From: Hypericum androsaemum
Lineage: Eukaryota > Streptophyta > Magnoliopsida > Malpighiales > Hypericaceae
Direction of reading: 5' to 3'
Assembly (NCBI GenBank): GCA_963995505.1
Contig: OZ023189.1
Coordinates: 18,313,495-18,377,494, forward strand
DNA length: 64,000 nucleotides
Shown piece by piece: positions 22,722 to 33,059 of this stretch (position 1 is the stretch's first letter; each line of letters begins with the position of its first letter). The translations under genes and the position numbers were made by a program. The notes beneath the pieces are model-generated. The model was not told where the DNA came from. It saw only the letters and a program-made list of their open reading frames with translations, and made no database searches.

Positions 22722-23654
22722 AATTATTATTGACCTTGATCAACAGTTATCAGATTTCTTTAAAGGATTTCGTGCGACCAGCACACGTCGAGTATGTTAA
22801 GCCAAATTCAAGAGCACAGACACTCAGGCTACTTGAATAGTAGCATCTCGACAACCTTCTTGTATAATGTATGCTATTACCCCAGGACTCATGTCACATT
22901 CCATTGTTCACATCAGTGATTTCAAACAATTATATTCGGGTTCACTATTGTACTTTTCAATACAATTGGTGCACCTGAACCACGAAACTCAGAATGTGAT
23001 GAACAGAGTTCCTTCTCCCTTAACTATATTCCTTTCATAATGATACAGCCTGCTTTTCTGGTCAGCCCTGCCAGGTCGAATCGCTATGCCATAACCTTTT
23101 CATGAACTTTCTAAGCTAGCAGCACTGGATCATACTTCCAGAATACGTTTAGGATCTTAAGGGTAGGTTTCGGGAATCACAATTCTCGAAAATTGGTCTC
23201 ACACCAGGGATTGTGAAATCACTCAACATTTTCATCCCATCCAGTGGTCGAGTAGCACACATGATACTGATCACGTGTTACGGTGTACTTTTCTTTTTCA
23301 AGGAACACATGTCATTTAACACCATACTAGAGTATCAGCCTTAGCTTAACTCTAGGCTAATAGGACAGACAGTATGATAAGTTCCACTTATATCTTATCA
23401 TATGGATTGTAGAAAATCCAAATACAGCAACTTATTCCTGCATCCCATAAGGAAACTTGCTCTTAAGCAAGACGACATTCCGCCATAGGACATGCACTTA
23501 TGAATGTCCAATAACTGCCTCATCCCAGCCAGGAATAAACTTCTTAACTCCCACTGAGGTAAACACCCATGTGAGTGGGCTACTTCTCTGTCCGACATGT
23601 TTCACATTTAACTCATATTGCCAAATAAAAATTCCTTTATTCCAACTAATTGGA

Positions 23655-25385
23655 TTACAAATGAAACCGTCGTAAACCCAGTGACTTGACATGTTTCTCG
23701 AACACTTCTCGAGGTAATGCTTTAGTCATTGGATCTGCGGCCATATCTCGTGTAGATATGTGTTTCATACACAGTTCTTTATATTTTATTAAATTTCTCA
23801 CAAAGTGAAATTTAATATCTATATGCTTAGCTCTGCTATGGAATCTAGGATCCTTAGCATATGCTATAGCTGCCTGGTTGTCGCAGAATAGACTCACTGG
23901 CTCCGTCGAGTTGATCAGGGAGAGATGGCTTAAGAATCTCTTCAACCATACCGCTTCTTGTACAGCATGAGCTGAAGCTACATATTCTGCTTCCATTGTT
24001 GACAGGGATACACATGTTTGCTTCTTACTGCTCCATGAGACAGCACCCCCGTTCAACAAGAAAACAAATCCAGATGTAGACTTTTTCTTATCCACATCAC
24101 CTCCCCAATCAGCATCAGTATAGCCACTCATTATCAGGTCACGGCCTTGATAGCACAAGGAGTATTCTGCAGTAGTATTCAAATATTTCAAAATCCCTTT
24201 GACAGCCTTCCAGTGAGCACTGCCTGGATCAGACTGATATCTGCTTGCTATCCCAACAGCATAGCAAATATCAGGTCTAGTACACAACATTGCGTACATC
24301 AGGCATCCAACTGCATTGGCATAAGGAATCTTCTCCATGTCCCTACATTGTTTAGCTATTTTTGGGCGCATGTCCTTACACAAATTATGACCTTTAACTA
24401 ATGGGACATACTTTGGGTTACTGTGATCACAATTGAAACGTTCTACTACTTTGTGAATATATGTCTCTTGTGAAAGTGACACTATTCTTTTCGAACGATT
24501 CCTCGAAATCTTAACTCCGAGTATGTAATCCGCTTCACCCATGTCTTTCATTTCAAAGTTGGAAGATAACCAATCTTTGATTTTGACAAGAAATCCCATG
24601 TCATTTCTAGCTAAAAGTATGTCATCAACATACAAGGTGATGATAACAAACTTCTTTCCAGATCGCTTAACATACACACAGTGATCTTCGTCTATCATTA
24701 TAAAATCATGATGCATGATCATATTATGAAAGCAAATATACCACTGTCTAGACGACTGCTTAAGGCCATAAATTGATTTATTCAATTTACAAACTTTGTG
24801 TTCGCAGCCTTTTTGAATGTAGCTCTCAGGCTGAATCATATAGATTTCTTCATCCAATTCTCCGTGGAGAAAAGCAGTCTTTACATCCATTTGATGTAAT
24901 TCTAGATTCATGTTAGCAACCATAGCTAAAATGACCCTAATTGACGTAAATCTAACAACAGGTGCAAAAGTCTCCTCATAGTCTATCCCAGCCTGTTGTT
25001 TAAATCCTTGGGCAACCAAACGCGCTTTGTATCTTTCGATACTGCCATCTGCATTGCGCTTGATTTTGAGAATCCACTTATTCCCAATTGCCCTACGCCC
25101 CTTAGGTAGGTCAACCAGATCCCAAACCTGGTTTTTGATCATAGAAGACATTTCTTCATCCATTGCATTCATCCATTCATCACGTTTTGGAGATGACAAT
25201 GCTCCAGATACATTTTTGGGTTCATCTTCATCCTGCAGGATGGCCAGAAGAATTTTACTTGGACCACCAAATTTCTTTAGTGATACCAAGAACGCATTAG
25301 CCTCGCATTCGATGTCAAATCGTCGGCGTGGTATGCTAGTTCTGCTAGACCTACGGTATTCCCGATTTTGATCAACATCTCTCAT
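23655..25385 (-). CDS. Copia reverse transcriptase-RNase H part of pol
   Basis: A 576-codon frame that continues, in the same phase, the gag-protease-integrase frame after one TAA stop at 25497-25499. The methionine at 25385 is simply the first ATG after the stop, not a true start. It holds the RT fingers and palm (KYKARLV-like RYKARLVAQGF, QMDVKTAFLHG), the catalytic YVDD motif, and RNase H with STMEAEYVA, DNQAAI and the C-terminal HIDIKFHF, ending GLRRFHL. It copies the element RNA into cDNA in virus-like particles. All main motifs are intact; expression would need readthrough of the stop. Confidence 0.93.
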   Translation of the reverse strand: MRDVDQNREYRRSSRTSIPRRRFDIECEANAFLVSLKKFGGPSKILLAILQDEDEPKNVSGALSSPKRDEWMNAMDEEMSSMIKNQVWDLVDLPKGRRAIGNKWILKIKRNADGSIERYKARLVAQGFKQQAGIDYEETFAPVVRFTSIRVILAMVANMNLELHQMDVKTAFLHGELDEEIYMIQPESYIQKGCEHKVCKLNKSIYGLKQSSRQWYICFHNMIMHHDFIMIDEDHCVYVKRSGKKFVIITLYVDDILLARNDMGFLVKIKDWLSSNFEMKDMGEADYILGVKISRNRSKRIVSLSQETYIHKVVERFNCDHSNPKYVPLVKGHNLCKDMRPKIAKQCRDMEKIPYANAVGCLMYAMLCTRPDICYAVGIASRYQSDPGSAHWKAVKGILKYLNTTAEYSLCYQGRDLIMSGYTDADWGGDVDKKKSTSGFVFLLNGGAVSWSSKKQTCVSLSTMEAEYVASAHAVQEAVWLKRFLSHLSLINSTEPVSLFCDNQAAIAYAKDPRFHSRAKHIDIKFHFVRNLIKYKELCMKHISTRDMAADPMTKALPREVFEKHVKSLGLRRFHL

Positions 25386-25496
25386 ATATTCATCATATCC
25401 AGGAATCGCACTCCCACTGGGTGAAAATACCGTACTCCCACTGGAATAAGGAATTACCTCCCTTTCAGGACTCAGATCACGACCTACCGGATCATT

Positions 25497-27797
25497 TTAA
25501 GTTAGAAAATCTCTATCTTCCTCCTCAATTCTCCCACTCGGAAGAAGTGATCCAGATGACTCTGGTTCATTTGTCTCATAAAGGGTAAGGTCACTACTAA
25601 CCTCCCCCAACTTTGGAAATTCATTCTCCAAAAATGTGACATCACGTGATTCAAATTCTGTTACATGTCTATTGTCCAGTTCACCCACGAACACGTACCC
25701 TTTAGATACCTCTGGGTATCTTATAAAGATACTTTTTTTACCTCTCGGTCCTAATTTACCGAAAGCACTTGAGGTAGAATAGACATAGGACGCACACCCC
25801 CATGGCTTAAAATAGGATAAATCGGGCTTCCGATCTGTCCACATTTCATAAGGAGTGGCTGTAACAGATTTAGAGGGTACACAGTTTAGAACGTATGCGG
25901 CAGTCAGGAGCGCATCTCCATAGAATGATATAGGCAAACTTGCCTCTGCCATCATCGATCTAACCATATCAAGAAGGGTTCTATTCCTTCTTTCAGCAAC
26001 TCCATTTTGCTGTGGTGTATAAGGAATGGACAACTGATGTTCAATTCCTTTTTTAATGCATAGAGCTTTGAACTCATCAGAAAGATATTCACGGCCACGA
26101 TCAGTTCGTAAGGCCTTTATCTTTCTATCCTTCTGATTCTCAACAAAACTCATATATGTCATGAAGCAGTTTAAGGCTTCAGACTTGTGAGAAATCAGGT
26201 ATATCAGACCATATCTAGTATAGTCGTCAATAAAGGTGATGAAGTAATATGCTCCATGCCTTGCCCTCACGTTCATTGGACCACATATGTCAGAATGGAC
26301 TAATTGTAGTAGAAATTTGGCTCTAGCCCCAGTACCGAAAAGTTTTCTAGTACTTTTCCCTTCTAGACAGGATACGCAACTAGGTAATATAGATTTCTCT
26401 ATATTGCCCAACAGTCCTGCCTTAGCTAGACGGTTTAAACGATCCTGACCGATATGGCCAAGTCTAGAATGCCATAGTTTAATATCATCCTCTGATGAAT
26501 TTGAACTAGTGACAAAGGAAAAACTTTCAGAAGGATCAATATCCAAAATCAAAAAACCTTCCGATATATATCCAAGGCCAAAATAGGCATCATCCAAAAA
26601 CAATCTAACGGTGTCGTTCTCAAATGACAACCGGAAACCTAAAGACATTAAGGCCGAAACTGAGATCAGGTTCCTTCGTATGTCTAGAGCAAACAACACG
26701 TCATGTAAAAGAAGGGCACGACCACCACGAAGGTGTAATCTACAAGTGCCCAGGCCTTTCACATCCACGCACGAGTTGTTACCGATAAAAATGGTTTTTG
26801 CTCCAGCAGGCAACCGCCTGTACTCAACGAACGAACCACGGTCTCTAGCTATATGGTCTGTCGCTCCTGAATCAATCACCCACACAGAATGTGATTCAGT
26901 TAGAAGGGTACAAGAGGATACATACAATTTACTCACACTTGAGTTCAAATGTACCTGCTTGGGCATTTTGCAATCTTTTGCAAAATGTCCCTTCTGTTGA
27001 CAGTTAAAACATTTCACTTTTGAAATGTTAAACCGCTTGTTCTTTTTAGCCTTGGAGCCATCCAACTTGGTTCCATGGCTTTCAGCCTTTGGAGCTTGTT
27101 TACACTTACCCTTCCCTTTACCTTTTTTCTTTTTCCCACCACTCCCAGTCGAACAAATCGAATGGGCTTCAGTGTGGGATTTCATAGCTAGGAGGCGATC
27201 TTCCTCCAGCTCAAGGTGTCTGGCAACATCATCAAATGTTACCAGATGATCGGAATGGGTAAGATTCATCTTCATCTGTTCCCAACTTGGTGGTAGAGAA
27301 TGGATGACAGCTTGAATCTGCTGCTCGTTGCTGAGTAAGTGACCGGCCTCTGCCAGTTCACTGATCATATTGGACATCACTCTCAAGTGTTTCCTCATAG
27401 GAACCTCCGGACGCTTTTTAAAGGTATCAAACCTTATGGTCAAAGCACGCAGCTTCGACACTGAAAGCTTTCCGAATTTCAGTTTGAGAGAATCCCATAA
27501 CTCTTTCGCGTTGTCATGCACGCGAAATTGTCTGGTGATATCATCCATCATGGAACTCAACAAGATCAATCGAGCAGTAGTGTTCTTCCTCTTCCAAATA
27601 ACATAAGCTTCCTTATCTCGCTTATGTTGAGCAGTTGTGCCTTCTTCAGGCTCATCCATTATGACATGTATGTGCTCCAGAACCTCTTGTTCTTCAAGCA
27701 CATATTGGATTTTCATACTCCAATTGTCATAGTTTTCACCGTTGAGTTTTAACTCACGGTTTAGCTCAGTAATGATGGATCTAGAAGCGATTGACAT
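25497..27797 (-). CDS. Copia gag-protease-integrase
   Basis: A 766-codon frame. Gag (residues about 1-230, with WKRKNTTARLILLSS and LWDSL) ends with a CCHC zinc knuckle CFNCQQKGHFAKDC (about 265). The protease active site is DSGATDH (about 315). Integrase has the HHCC region (HSRLGHIG ... CVSCLEGK) and core with HSDICGP, TDRGREY and the NGVAERRNRT glutamate. The frame ends at a TAA within the variable linker before RT. Since the frame continues open on the other side, the TAA is a single nonsense change. The start at 27797 follows the leader. The element cannot make a full pol without readthrough or help from other copies. Confidence 0.94.
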   Translation of the reverse strand: MSIASRSIITELNRELKLNGENYDNWSMKIQYVLEEQEVLEHIHVIMDEPEEGTTAQHKRDKEAYVIWKRKNTTARLILLSSMMDDITRQFRVHDNAKELWDSLKLKFGKLSVSKLRALTIRFDTFKKRPEVPMRKHLRVMSNMISELAEAGHLLSNEQQIQAVIHSLPPSWEQMKMNLTHSDHLVTFDDVARHLELEEDRLLAMKSHTEAHSICSTGSGGKKKKGKGKGKCKQAPKAESHGTKLDGSKAKKNKRFNISKVKCFNCQQKGHFAKDCKMPKQVHLNSSVSKLYVSSCTLLTESHSVWVIDSGATDHIARDRGSFVEYRRLPAGAKTIFIGNNSCVDVKGLGTCRLHLRGGRALLLHDVLFALDIRRNLISVSALMSLGFRLSFENDTVRLFLDDAYFGLGYISEGFLILDIDPSESFSFVTSSNSSEDDIKLWHSRLGHIGQDRLNRLAKAGLLGNIEKSILPSCVSCLEGKSTRKLFGTGARAKFLLQLVHSDICGPMNVRARHGAYYFITFIDDYTRYGLIYLISHKSEALNCFMTYMSFVENQKDRKIKALRTDRGREYLSDEFKALCIKKGIEHQLSIPYTPQQNGVAERRNRTLLDMVRSMMAEASLPISFYGDALLTAAYVLNCVPSKSVTATPYEMWTDRKPDLSYFKPWGCASYVYSTSSAFGKLGPRGKKSIFIRYPEVSKGYVFVGELDNRHVTEFESRDVTFLENEFPKLGEVSSDLTLYETNEPESSGSLLPSGRIEEEDRDFLT

Positions 27798-28166
27798 TTC
27801 TATAGGGATTTTTAATATGAGAACATATTAGAAATTTGATTTGGCAATATGATTCAATTTACTAATCACTCATAACTTTTAACGATATGGAGTTCTTGAT
27901 TAATCTCAAAATCGAAGTGGGTCGCGGGCATGCTTCCCCTCACCATTCAAGTATTAATCTTAAACTTCAACCGTTTAAAGTTCATCGATAGTAAATTCAA
28001 GTGGAAGCAATTAAACAAACATCTTTATTTAATTACATGTTTGACACATGGATTTGTACATTCTGAGTGTGCTCACACATGCACAAAACCTCAGACAAGG
28101 TCACAACCTATTGTACAAAAGTCCCCCAAAAACAACATATGTATATGGGGACAGTTAAACATATAA

Positions 28167-28769
28167 TCACACAGGAATCGGATGTCCAGGCGATCCGGTA
28201 GGAGAATCCAGATACATATCTGAATTCGGGTCCGAAGACGATCCGGTGGGGGCCGGGTACGAGGACGATCCGATGAGAAGTTCCAGGGTACTTTCCGGAA
28301 CTGGAATTGAATCCATGATCCAGATGATCAGGAGCGGAGGAAAACTATAATAGTAATCCTTAGCGAGGTAGCGGTTTAAGATCAAACCGCTTCGCAGCTC
28401 CAGAACAGGAGAAGGTATCATTTCTCTGCAAAGACCCTTATCCTCAAGATAATGGACCAGACCATAGAGAGCATCTCTATGGGTATTGAACTCGGGTGCC
28501 GAGAAGACACTCATATCTTCTCGAATTTTCATCGTGGCCAGGAGGTCTCGAAACATAGAGGGTCAGTCCTCTCCATGATCGTAACCTCCGGCCCAGATGC
28601 ACTCTTGCATCTCCCGGTGAACAGCCTCAATGTGCTCAACAATGACAAACATGTCATTCTTGGGCACACGCAGCGGTAAACGGCGCTTCAGAATCTTCTG
28701 TCGAAGTTCTGTTGCACAGAAGTTCAGATACCTGCCTCCAGTAGCCATCAAATCTTGCAACAATTGCAA
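28167..28769 (-). pseudogene. Extra leader ORF of the copia element (unknown function), split by one TGA
   Basis: Between PBS and gag there is a sense-strand frame of 201 codons (199 residues) in two parts, 28769-28563 and 28556-28167, in the same phase and separated only by a TGA codon (28563-28565) and two more codons. The first part contains FCATELRQKILKRRLP and IVEHIEAVHREMQ; the second ends in a Ser/Pro-rich tail (TGSSSDP, SPTGSPGHP). No domain is recognised. Its length, orientation and clean phase suggest it was once coding. It could be a captured host gene piece or an element accessory protein. Confidence 0.4.
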
Positions 28770-29903
28770 TTCAATTTTGGGTTAATACTCATATTTTCCC
28801 AAAATAGAATTGAAAAACTCATTTTTCAATCTTTTGATGAACATTTTATGGATCAATTTATGTGATTTTAGTTTAACTTTCACATATCTCGGAACTCGTT
28901 CCAAAATATTTTTAAGTTTATTAAAATATCGTCATAATTTTAATAAACTTAATTGACAAAAATTTCTCATATTTTTATCAATTTATTAGATTTTAATTGA
29001 ATAAAAACTGATTTTATCCAATTAAAAGAGAAAAACCCCAATTTTTAAGTCCAATTTTGACTTAAAAATTGACCATAAATCGGGTTGGGTCGAACCAAGA
29101 AACCAGGCCAATCCGTCCAGTTTTTTGATTTTCTTGACCCGGGTATAAATATTTTCGGGAAAAATCATGAAATTACGATTTTGCCCCTCGCATATTTTCC
29201 CCTTGAATTTTCTCTCTTCGACCGCGAGGACGAAAAATCGTCCGCCGCTCCTCTCCACGACCGCCACGTAACGGCGGCGAACCACGGGCCGAGACCGGTC
29301 CCAATCGACTCATCTCGGCCTCGCGAACACGGCCGTAGCGGCCTCGCGGGCCGTCATCCAGCCTTTCGCCGCCGCGATCGTCTTCTCCGTTCTGCATCTC
29401 TCAGCCGTCGTCGTCCTCCATCTCGCGATTCCGGCGACGTCGATCCACAAACGTGGTATCGGGTCGTCGGGGAGAAGCCGGAGAATCGACTATCGTCGAT
29501 CTCCGGCGTCGAAATCGTCGGATTTCTGACGAAATCGACGAATTTTGATTTCGGGCGAAATCGCCCAAATCGCCCGATTAGGGTTGATTTCGATTTGGGG
29601 ATTTTTGGGAAAATTTCCAATTAATCCCCAAGTCTTCCGAAAATTGTACCGAGGTCCATGATACGCAGGTGCCACGTAAGCGGTCAAAATTTCAGATTGG
29701 TACCTTAAGGTTTCGCGCGTGTGCGAATTTGCCCTCGTGGTTAGGCAAAATTTTAAATTAGTCCCGCTAGTTCCAAATTAATTACATTAAAGTCCAACAG
29801 ATTATGATTTTCCATAAAATCATGATTAATATGATTTTTAACTCAATAAATCACATAATTACTTAAATTAAAAAATTATATTATCATCAAAACATGGTTT
29901 CAA

Positions 29904-29919
29904 CCATGCTCTGATACCA
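29904..29919 (-). other. Primer binding site (initiator tRNA-Met)
   Basis: The minus-strand TGGTATCAGAGCATGG starts 2 bases after the end of the 5' LTR and is the standard plant copia PBS, complementary to the 3' end of initiator tRNA-Met. Confidence 0.92.
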
Positions 29920-29921
29920 AT

Positions 29922-30498
29922 TGACAGTTTTGACGCGTAATTAACGAGTAATTATGTGTTAAACCCGTTTAATTAACAAACTAATTCGTTAATAATAAAT
30001 CACTTACTTGTTGAAGTAAGAGGCCCACAGGCTCGGGTCCACAACTTCTTCGTGTTGGTCGAATTACGATCACGTTCGAACGGATCCGTAATCGATTTTC
30101 ACTAGATTTCCTTTAATCGAAAATCTGATTAAAATTCTGGAACTGATCCGGAATTTTTCTTTTGTATTGAGTGGTTGTGGGAAAAGTTACAAATTGGTCC
30201 AGCCGGATTTCCCCTTTTAAAGGGAAATCCGGACAGCCACACATCCGCCACGTGTCGCCACAGGCCACATGCCAGCCACGTGGCACGCCACGTGGCGAGG
30301 CTACGCATAGCTTTGCCACGTGGCGTTTGTCCACATGGCACGCCATGTGGCGCCACAAGGCTGCACTGACGTGGCGCTTACGTAGCTTGGGCCGGTCAAC
30401 GCGGGTTGACCGGCCCATCCAACCCAACTTTTTGGGCCTAATGGGCCCGGGCCCAATTAGGCACAATAATAATTGCCTATTGGGCCCAAGGTCCAACA
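29922..30498 (-). repeat. 5' LTR of the copia element
   Basis: 577 bp, TGTTGGACC...CTGTCA on the minus strand, flanked outside by GTGGT. It has about four CACGTG cores (30240-30325), fewer than the 3' LTR. At the position of the 3' LTR TATA box this copy reads TTTAAAAGG (about 30214-30222), so the promoter may be weakened. Confidence 0.93.
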
Positions 30499-30503
30499 GT
30501 GGT

Positions 30504-31860
30504 GAATGAGATAGCATAACAGTACCTCGAAAAAAATAGGTTTTGATATATATATTTAAAAAACCAATGTCGGGAGTCAAACCCATCGTCTTATTGGGTT
30601 GATGCAGACCCTTTTTTTTATTTCGTTCTTCTTATGCCACAATTTACTGTTTTATTGTTTGAAAGACCAATTTGCAATTTTGGAAAAATTTTATTCCTAT
30701 GATTTTCATCGTGGTCTTTAAATACCTAGTATTCTAGGGTTGTAAGGTGACAATTTCAAGTTGCGATAAACTTTTGACCGTGTCTGCTCTAAATCATGTT
30801 TCCAATATTTACGAAGTTAACGGAATTTGAGATTTTCTATCCACATGACCGGTGTGTTATTTTTTTGTTAGAAGGAACTTGATAGTTTTGCGTGGAGGCG
30901 GTGACAAAAGTTAAGGCCATAAAGACGGTGAACAAAAAATTGCTGTCCACAATTGACACGAGACGTTTTAAGCTTTTAATGGAGGTTTCTATCTAAATGG
31001 TGTCCCAGTAAAAAAGTAATACGAAAATATCAGATCTTAAAAAAATTTTTACAAAAAACCCTTTTAATGTGAAGGCTGGGTAGCACCTTTGAGATTTTTT
31101 CTGAAATGGACAAAAAAAAATATTTTTTTAAATAGGCAAAAAGTTATATATATACAAAGCAAGAGGGACCCAGCCAAAAGCGCACAAAATCACCCGCCAA
31201 CATTTTTTTAAAAGTAATCGACTAATATTTAGATCAATTAGTAATATAGTTATTCTAACTGAATCTCACGTTCAAGTTAAAAGAACTTGCTAATAATTAA
31301 AAATTATAATCAATTTTAATTTAAATTAGTCGATTCAATGAGTATCTGAATATATTACATGTGGCACACAAAAAACGCACAAAAAAAAAAGGCCAACTTC
31401 TCTTTTTTTGCGAATAACTTCAAAATTTGATTAAGAAAAAGAAACAGTGAAAACCGTGGTGGACTAATTGCTACACAGATCTGCATTCTTGCATCACCTA
31501 AAGCTACCAACCTACCAGCTAACCTTCAATACATAGATTTTTCCTGCGCAAAATACAAGATTGCAATCGTAGATCTCGGTAAAAAATATATTTTAAAACA
31601 AATATTTGAGAAAAAACCCAGAATATATAAAAAAAATGCCAGCAATAACAATACTAATCGTCCTCTTACAACCATGCCCCAACCTACCGTGACCCACATG
31701 CCTCCGCCGCAAGTGTCAAGATGACGTCCTTAAGGGGGGGCCCACAAAAGGCCAACTTGCTATTAAATTCATTACTCAAGAAAGAGGCGCAGAAATTCCT
31801 CAAAAAAAGAAAAAAGAGGCGCAGAAAACAATGGCACTCATCCAGAGCTTTCTATAGAAA
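30504..31860. other. Intergenic and upstream region of the BBX20-like gene
   Basis: AT-rich with several A/T runs. No coding or transposon feature could be supported. Confidence 0.5.
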
Positions 31861-31862
31861 GC

Positions 31863-31880
31863 GCCATATAAATATAATAT
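31863..31880 (+). promoter_or_regulatory. Candidate TATA box of the BBX20-like gene
   Basis: The sequence CCATATAAATATAATATT lies about 180 bp upstream of the ATG at 32055, followed by a CT-rich leader. Position and composition suit a core promoter. Confidence 0.5.
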
Positions 31881-32054
31881 TAGTACACCATTGGAAAAAG
31901 CTTAATTAGCTGGTTATCCAGAGTCCAACTTGTACACATCTCCCCCACCTCCCTCCCAACTCATCTTCTAATAAATCTCAACCAAAGAATTCATTCTTAT
32001 TGGAACCCAGAAAGGAGGAGAAAGAAGAAGAAAAGAAAGAAGGAGAGTGAAATA

Positions 32055-33054
32055 ATGAAGATAAGGTGTGATGTGTGTGACCAAGCGGAGGCGTCGGTGT
32101 TTTGTTCGGCCGATGAAGCTGCCCTATGTGATGGGTGTGATCATAGGGTTCACCATGCAAATAAGCTGGCTAGCAAGCACATGAGGTTCTCTTTGCTCCA
32201 ACCCAATTCCTTACCTCTTTGTGACATATGTCAGGTACGAACGAACGAGATTAGTCGATCTAGTTGGTGTTCGGATATCTTTTCTTTCGAGGGGTTTGGA
32301 TATCGGATATCGGGAGGTATAGCTGAGCTAACGTTTTCTTTATGATTTTCGGATGGCCGCAGGAGAGGAGAGCGTTGCTGTTCTGCAGGGAAGATAGAGC
32401 GATCCTCTGCAGAGAATGCGACATCCCAATCCACAAAGCCAACGAGCTCACGCAGAAGCACAGCAGGTTCCTTCTCACCGGCGTCAAGCTCTCCGCTTCT
32501 TCTTCTTCCTACCCGTCATTCTCCTCTTCCTTAAAGAGGTCCACCACCGGAGAAACCTTCAACTCTAACCTCGACGGAGGTAGCCAAAACGGGTCGATCT
32601 CCACGAGTAGCATATCGGAGTACTTGGAGAATTTGCCGGGGTGGAGGGTGGATGATTTGCTAGAAGTTGACCCTTCATTTGCTTCCAAGGTCTGGTCTAC
32701 GCCTTACATGTAGAGAGCAAGTTCAACAGAGAGATAATTTTCAAACAGGGTGTGAAGTTTTTCTGATGTTAGCTGTCCAATTTGATGCAGACATGGGAAC
32801 CCAATTTGGAATTGGTGGATCGTCAACATCTTGAAAGCCATTGGAGGAGTTCTTCTTCTTCAACTAATGGTTGTTTTTGGGTCCCTCAAGTTTCACCTGA
32901 ATCACCTCAAGTTCCTCTGTTTTTTCCTCTGGATGGTTTTGTTAAGGAACCCAAAGAAGCAAATAGCCCGAGAGTTGGGAGGAAATGGAATGAGGATGGG
33001 TTTTCTGTTCCTCAGATTAGTCCTCCGTTTGTCAAGAAATCCAGGCAATTGTAG
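32055..33054 (+). CDS. BBX20: BBX20-like double B-box zinc finger factor
   Basis: Double B-box factors act in light and hormone (brassinosteroid) signalling in the nucleus, often with HY5 and COP1. Three exons: 32055-32234, 32363-32689 and 32791-33054, all phase 0 with GT/AG junctions (CAG|GTACGA; GCCGCAG|GAG; AAG|GTCTGG; GATGCAG|ACA), giving 256 aa. B-box 1 spans C5-H42 and B-box 2 C56-H93, both with full Cys/Asp/His ligand sets. There is no CCT domain. A conserved SISEYL...LPGWRVDDLLE motif (around residue 145) is typical of BBX20/BZS1. The C-terminus has WVPQV and a final SVPQISPP...KKSR. The B-box pair and LPGWRV motif decide the family; BBX20 over BBX18/19/21/22 is my best guess. The second donor is the least certain junction. 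Confidence 0.88.
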
Positions 33055-33059
33055 GCGGA

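Larger units (their letters stand above)
22014..30498 (-). mobile_element. Nearly complete Ty1/copia LTR retrotransposon
   Basis: An 8485-bp minus-strand element with a 5' LTR (29922-30498), PBS, leader with an extra ORF, gag-protease-integrase, RT-RNase H, PPT and 3' LTR (22014-22711). The 5-bp duplication GTGGT is exact (22009-22013 and 30499-30503). The domain order gag, PR, IN, RT, RH defines copia. One in-frame TAA splits the polyprotein, and the leader ORF has one TGA. The LTRs differ in length (577 and 698 bp), so it is not very recent. It inserted in the spacer left of the BBX20-like gene. Confidence 0.96.

Noticed and set aside
22205..22800. Overlapping ORFs on both strands in the 3' LTR
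   Set aside because: Chance frames through the CACGTG-rich LTR; the same kind appear in the 5' LTR at 30113-30586.
29085..29624. 179-codon plus-strand ORF in the copia leader
   Set aside because: Antisense to the element, no recognisable domain, composition explains the open frame. The GC-rich block itself is kept as a finding.
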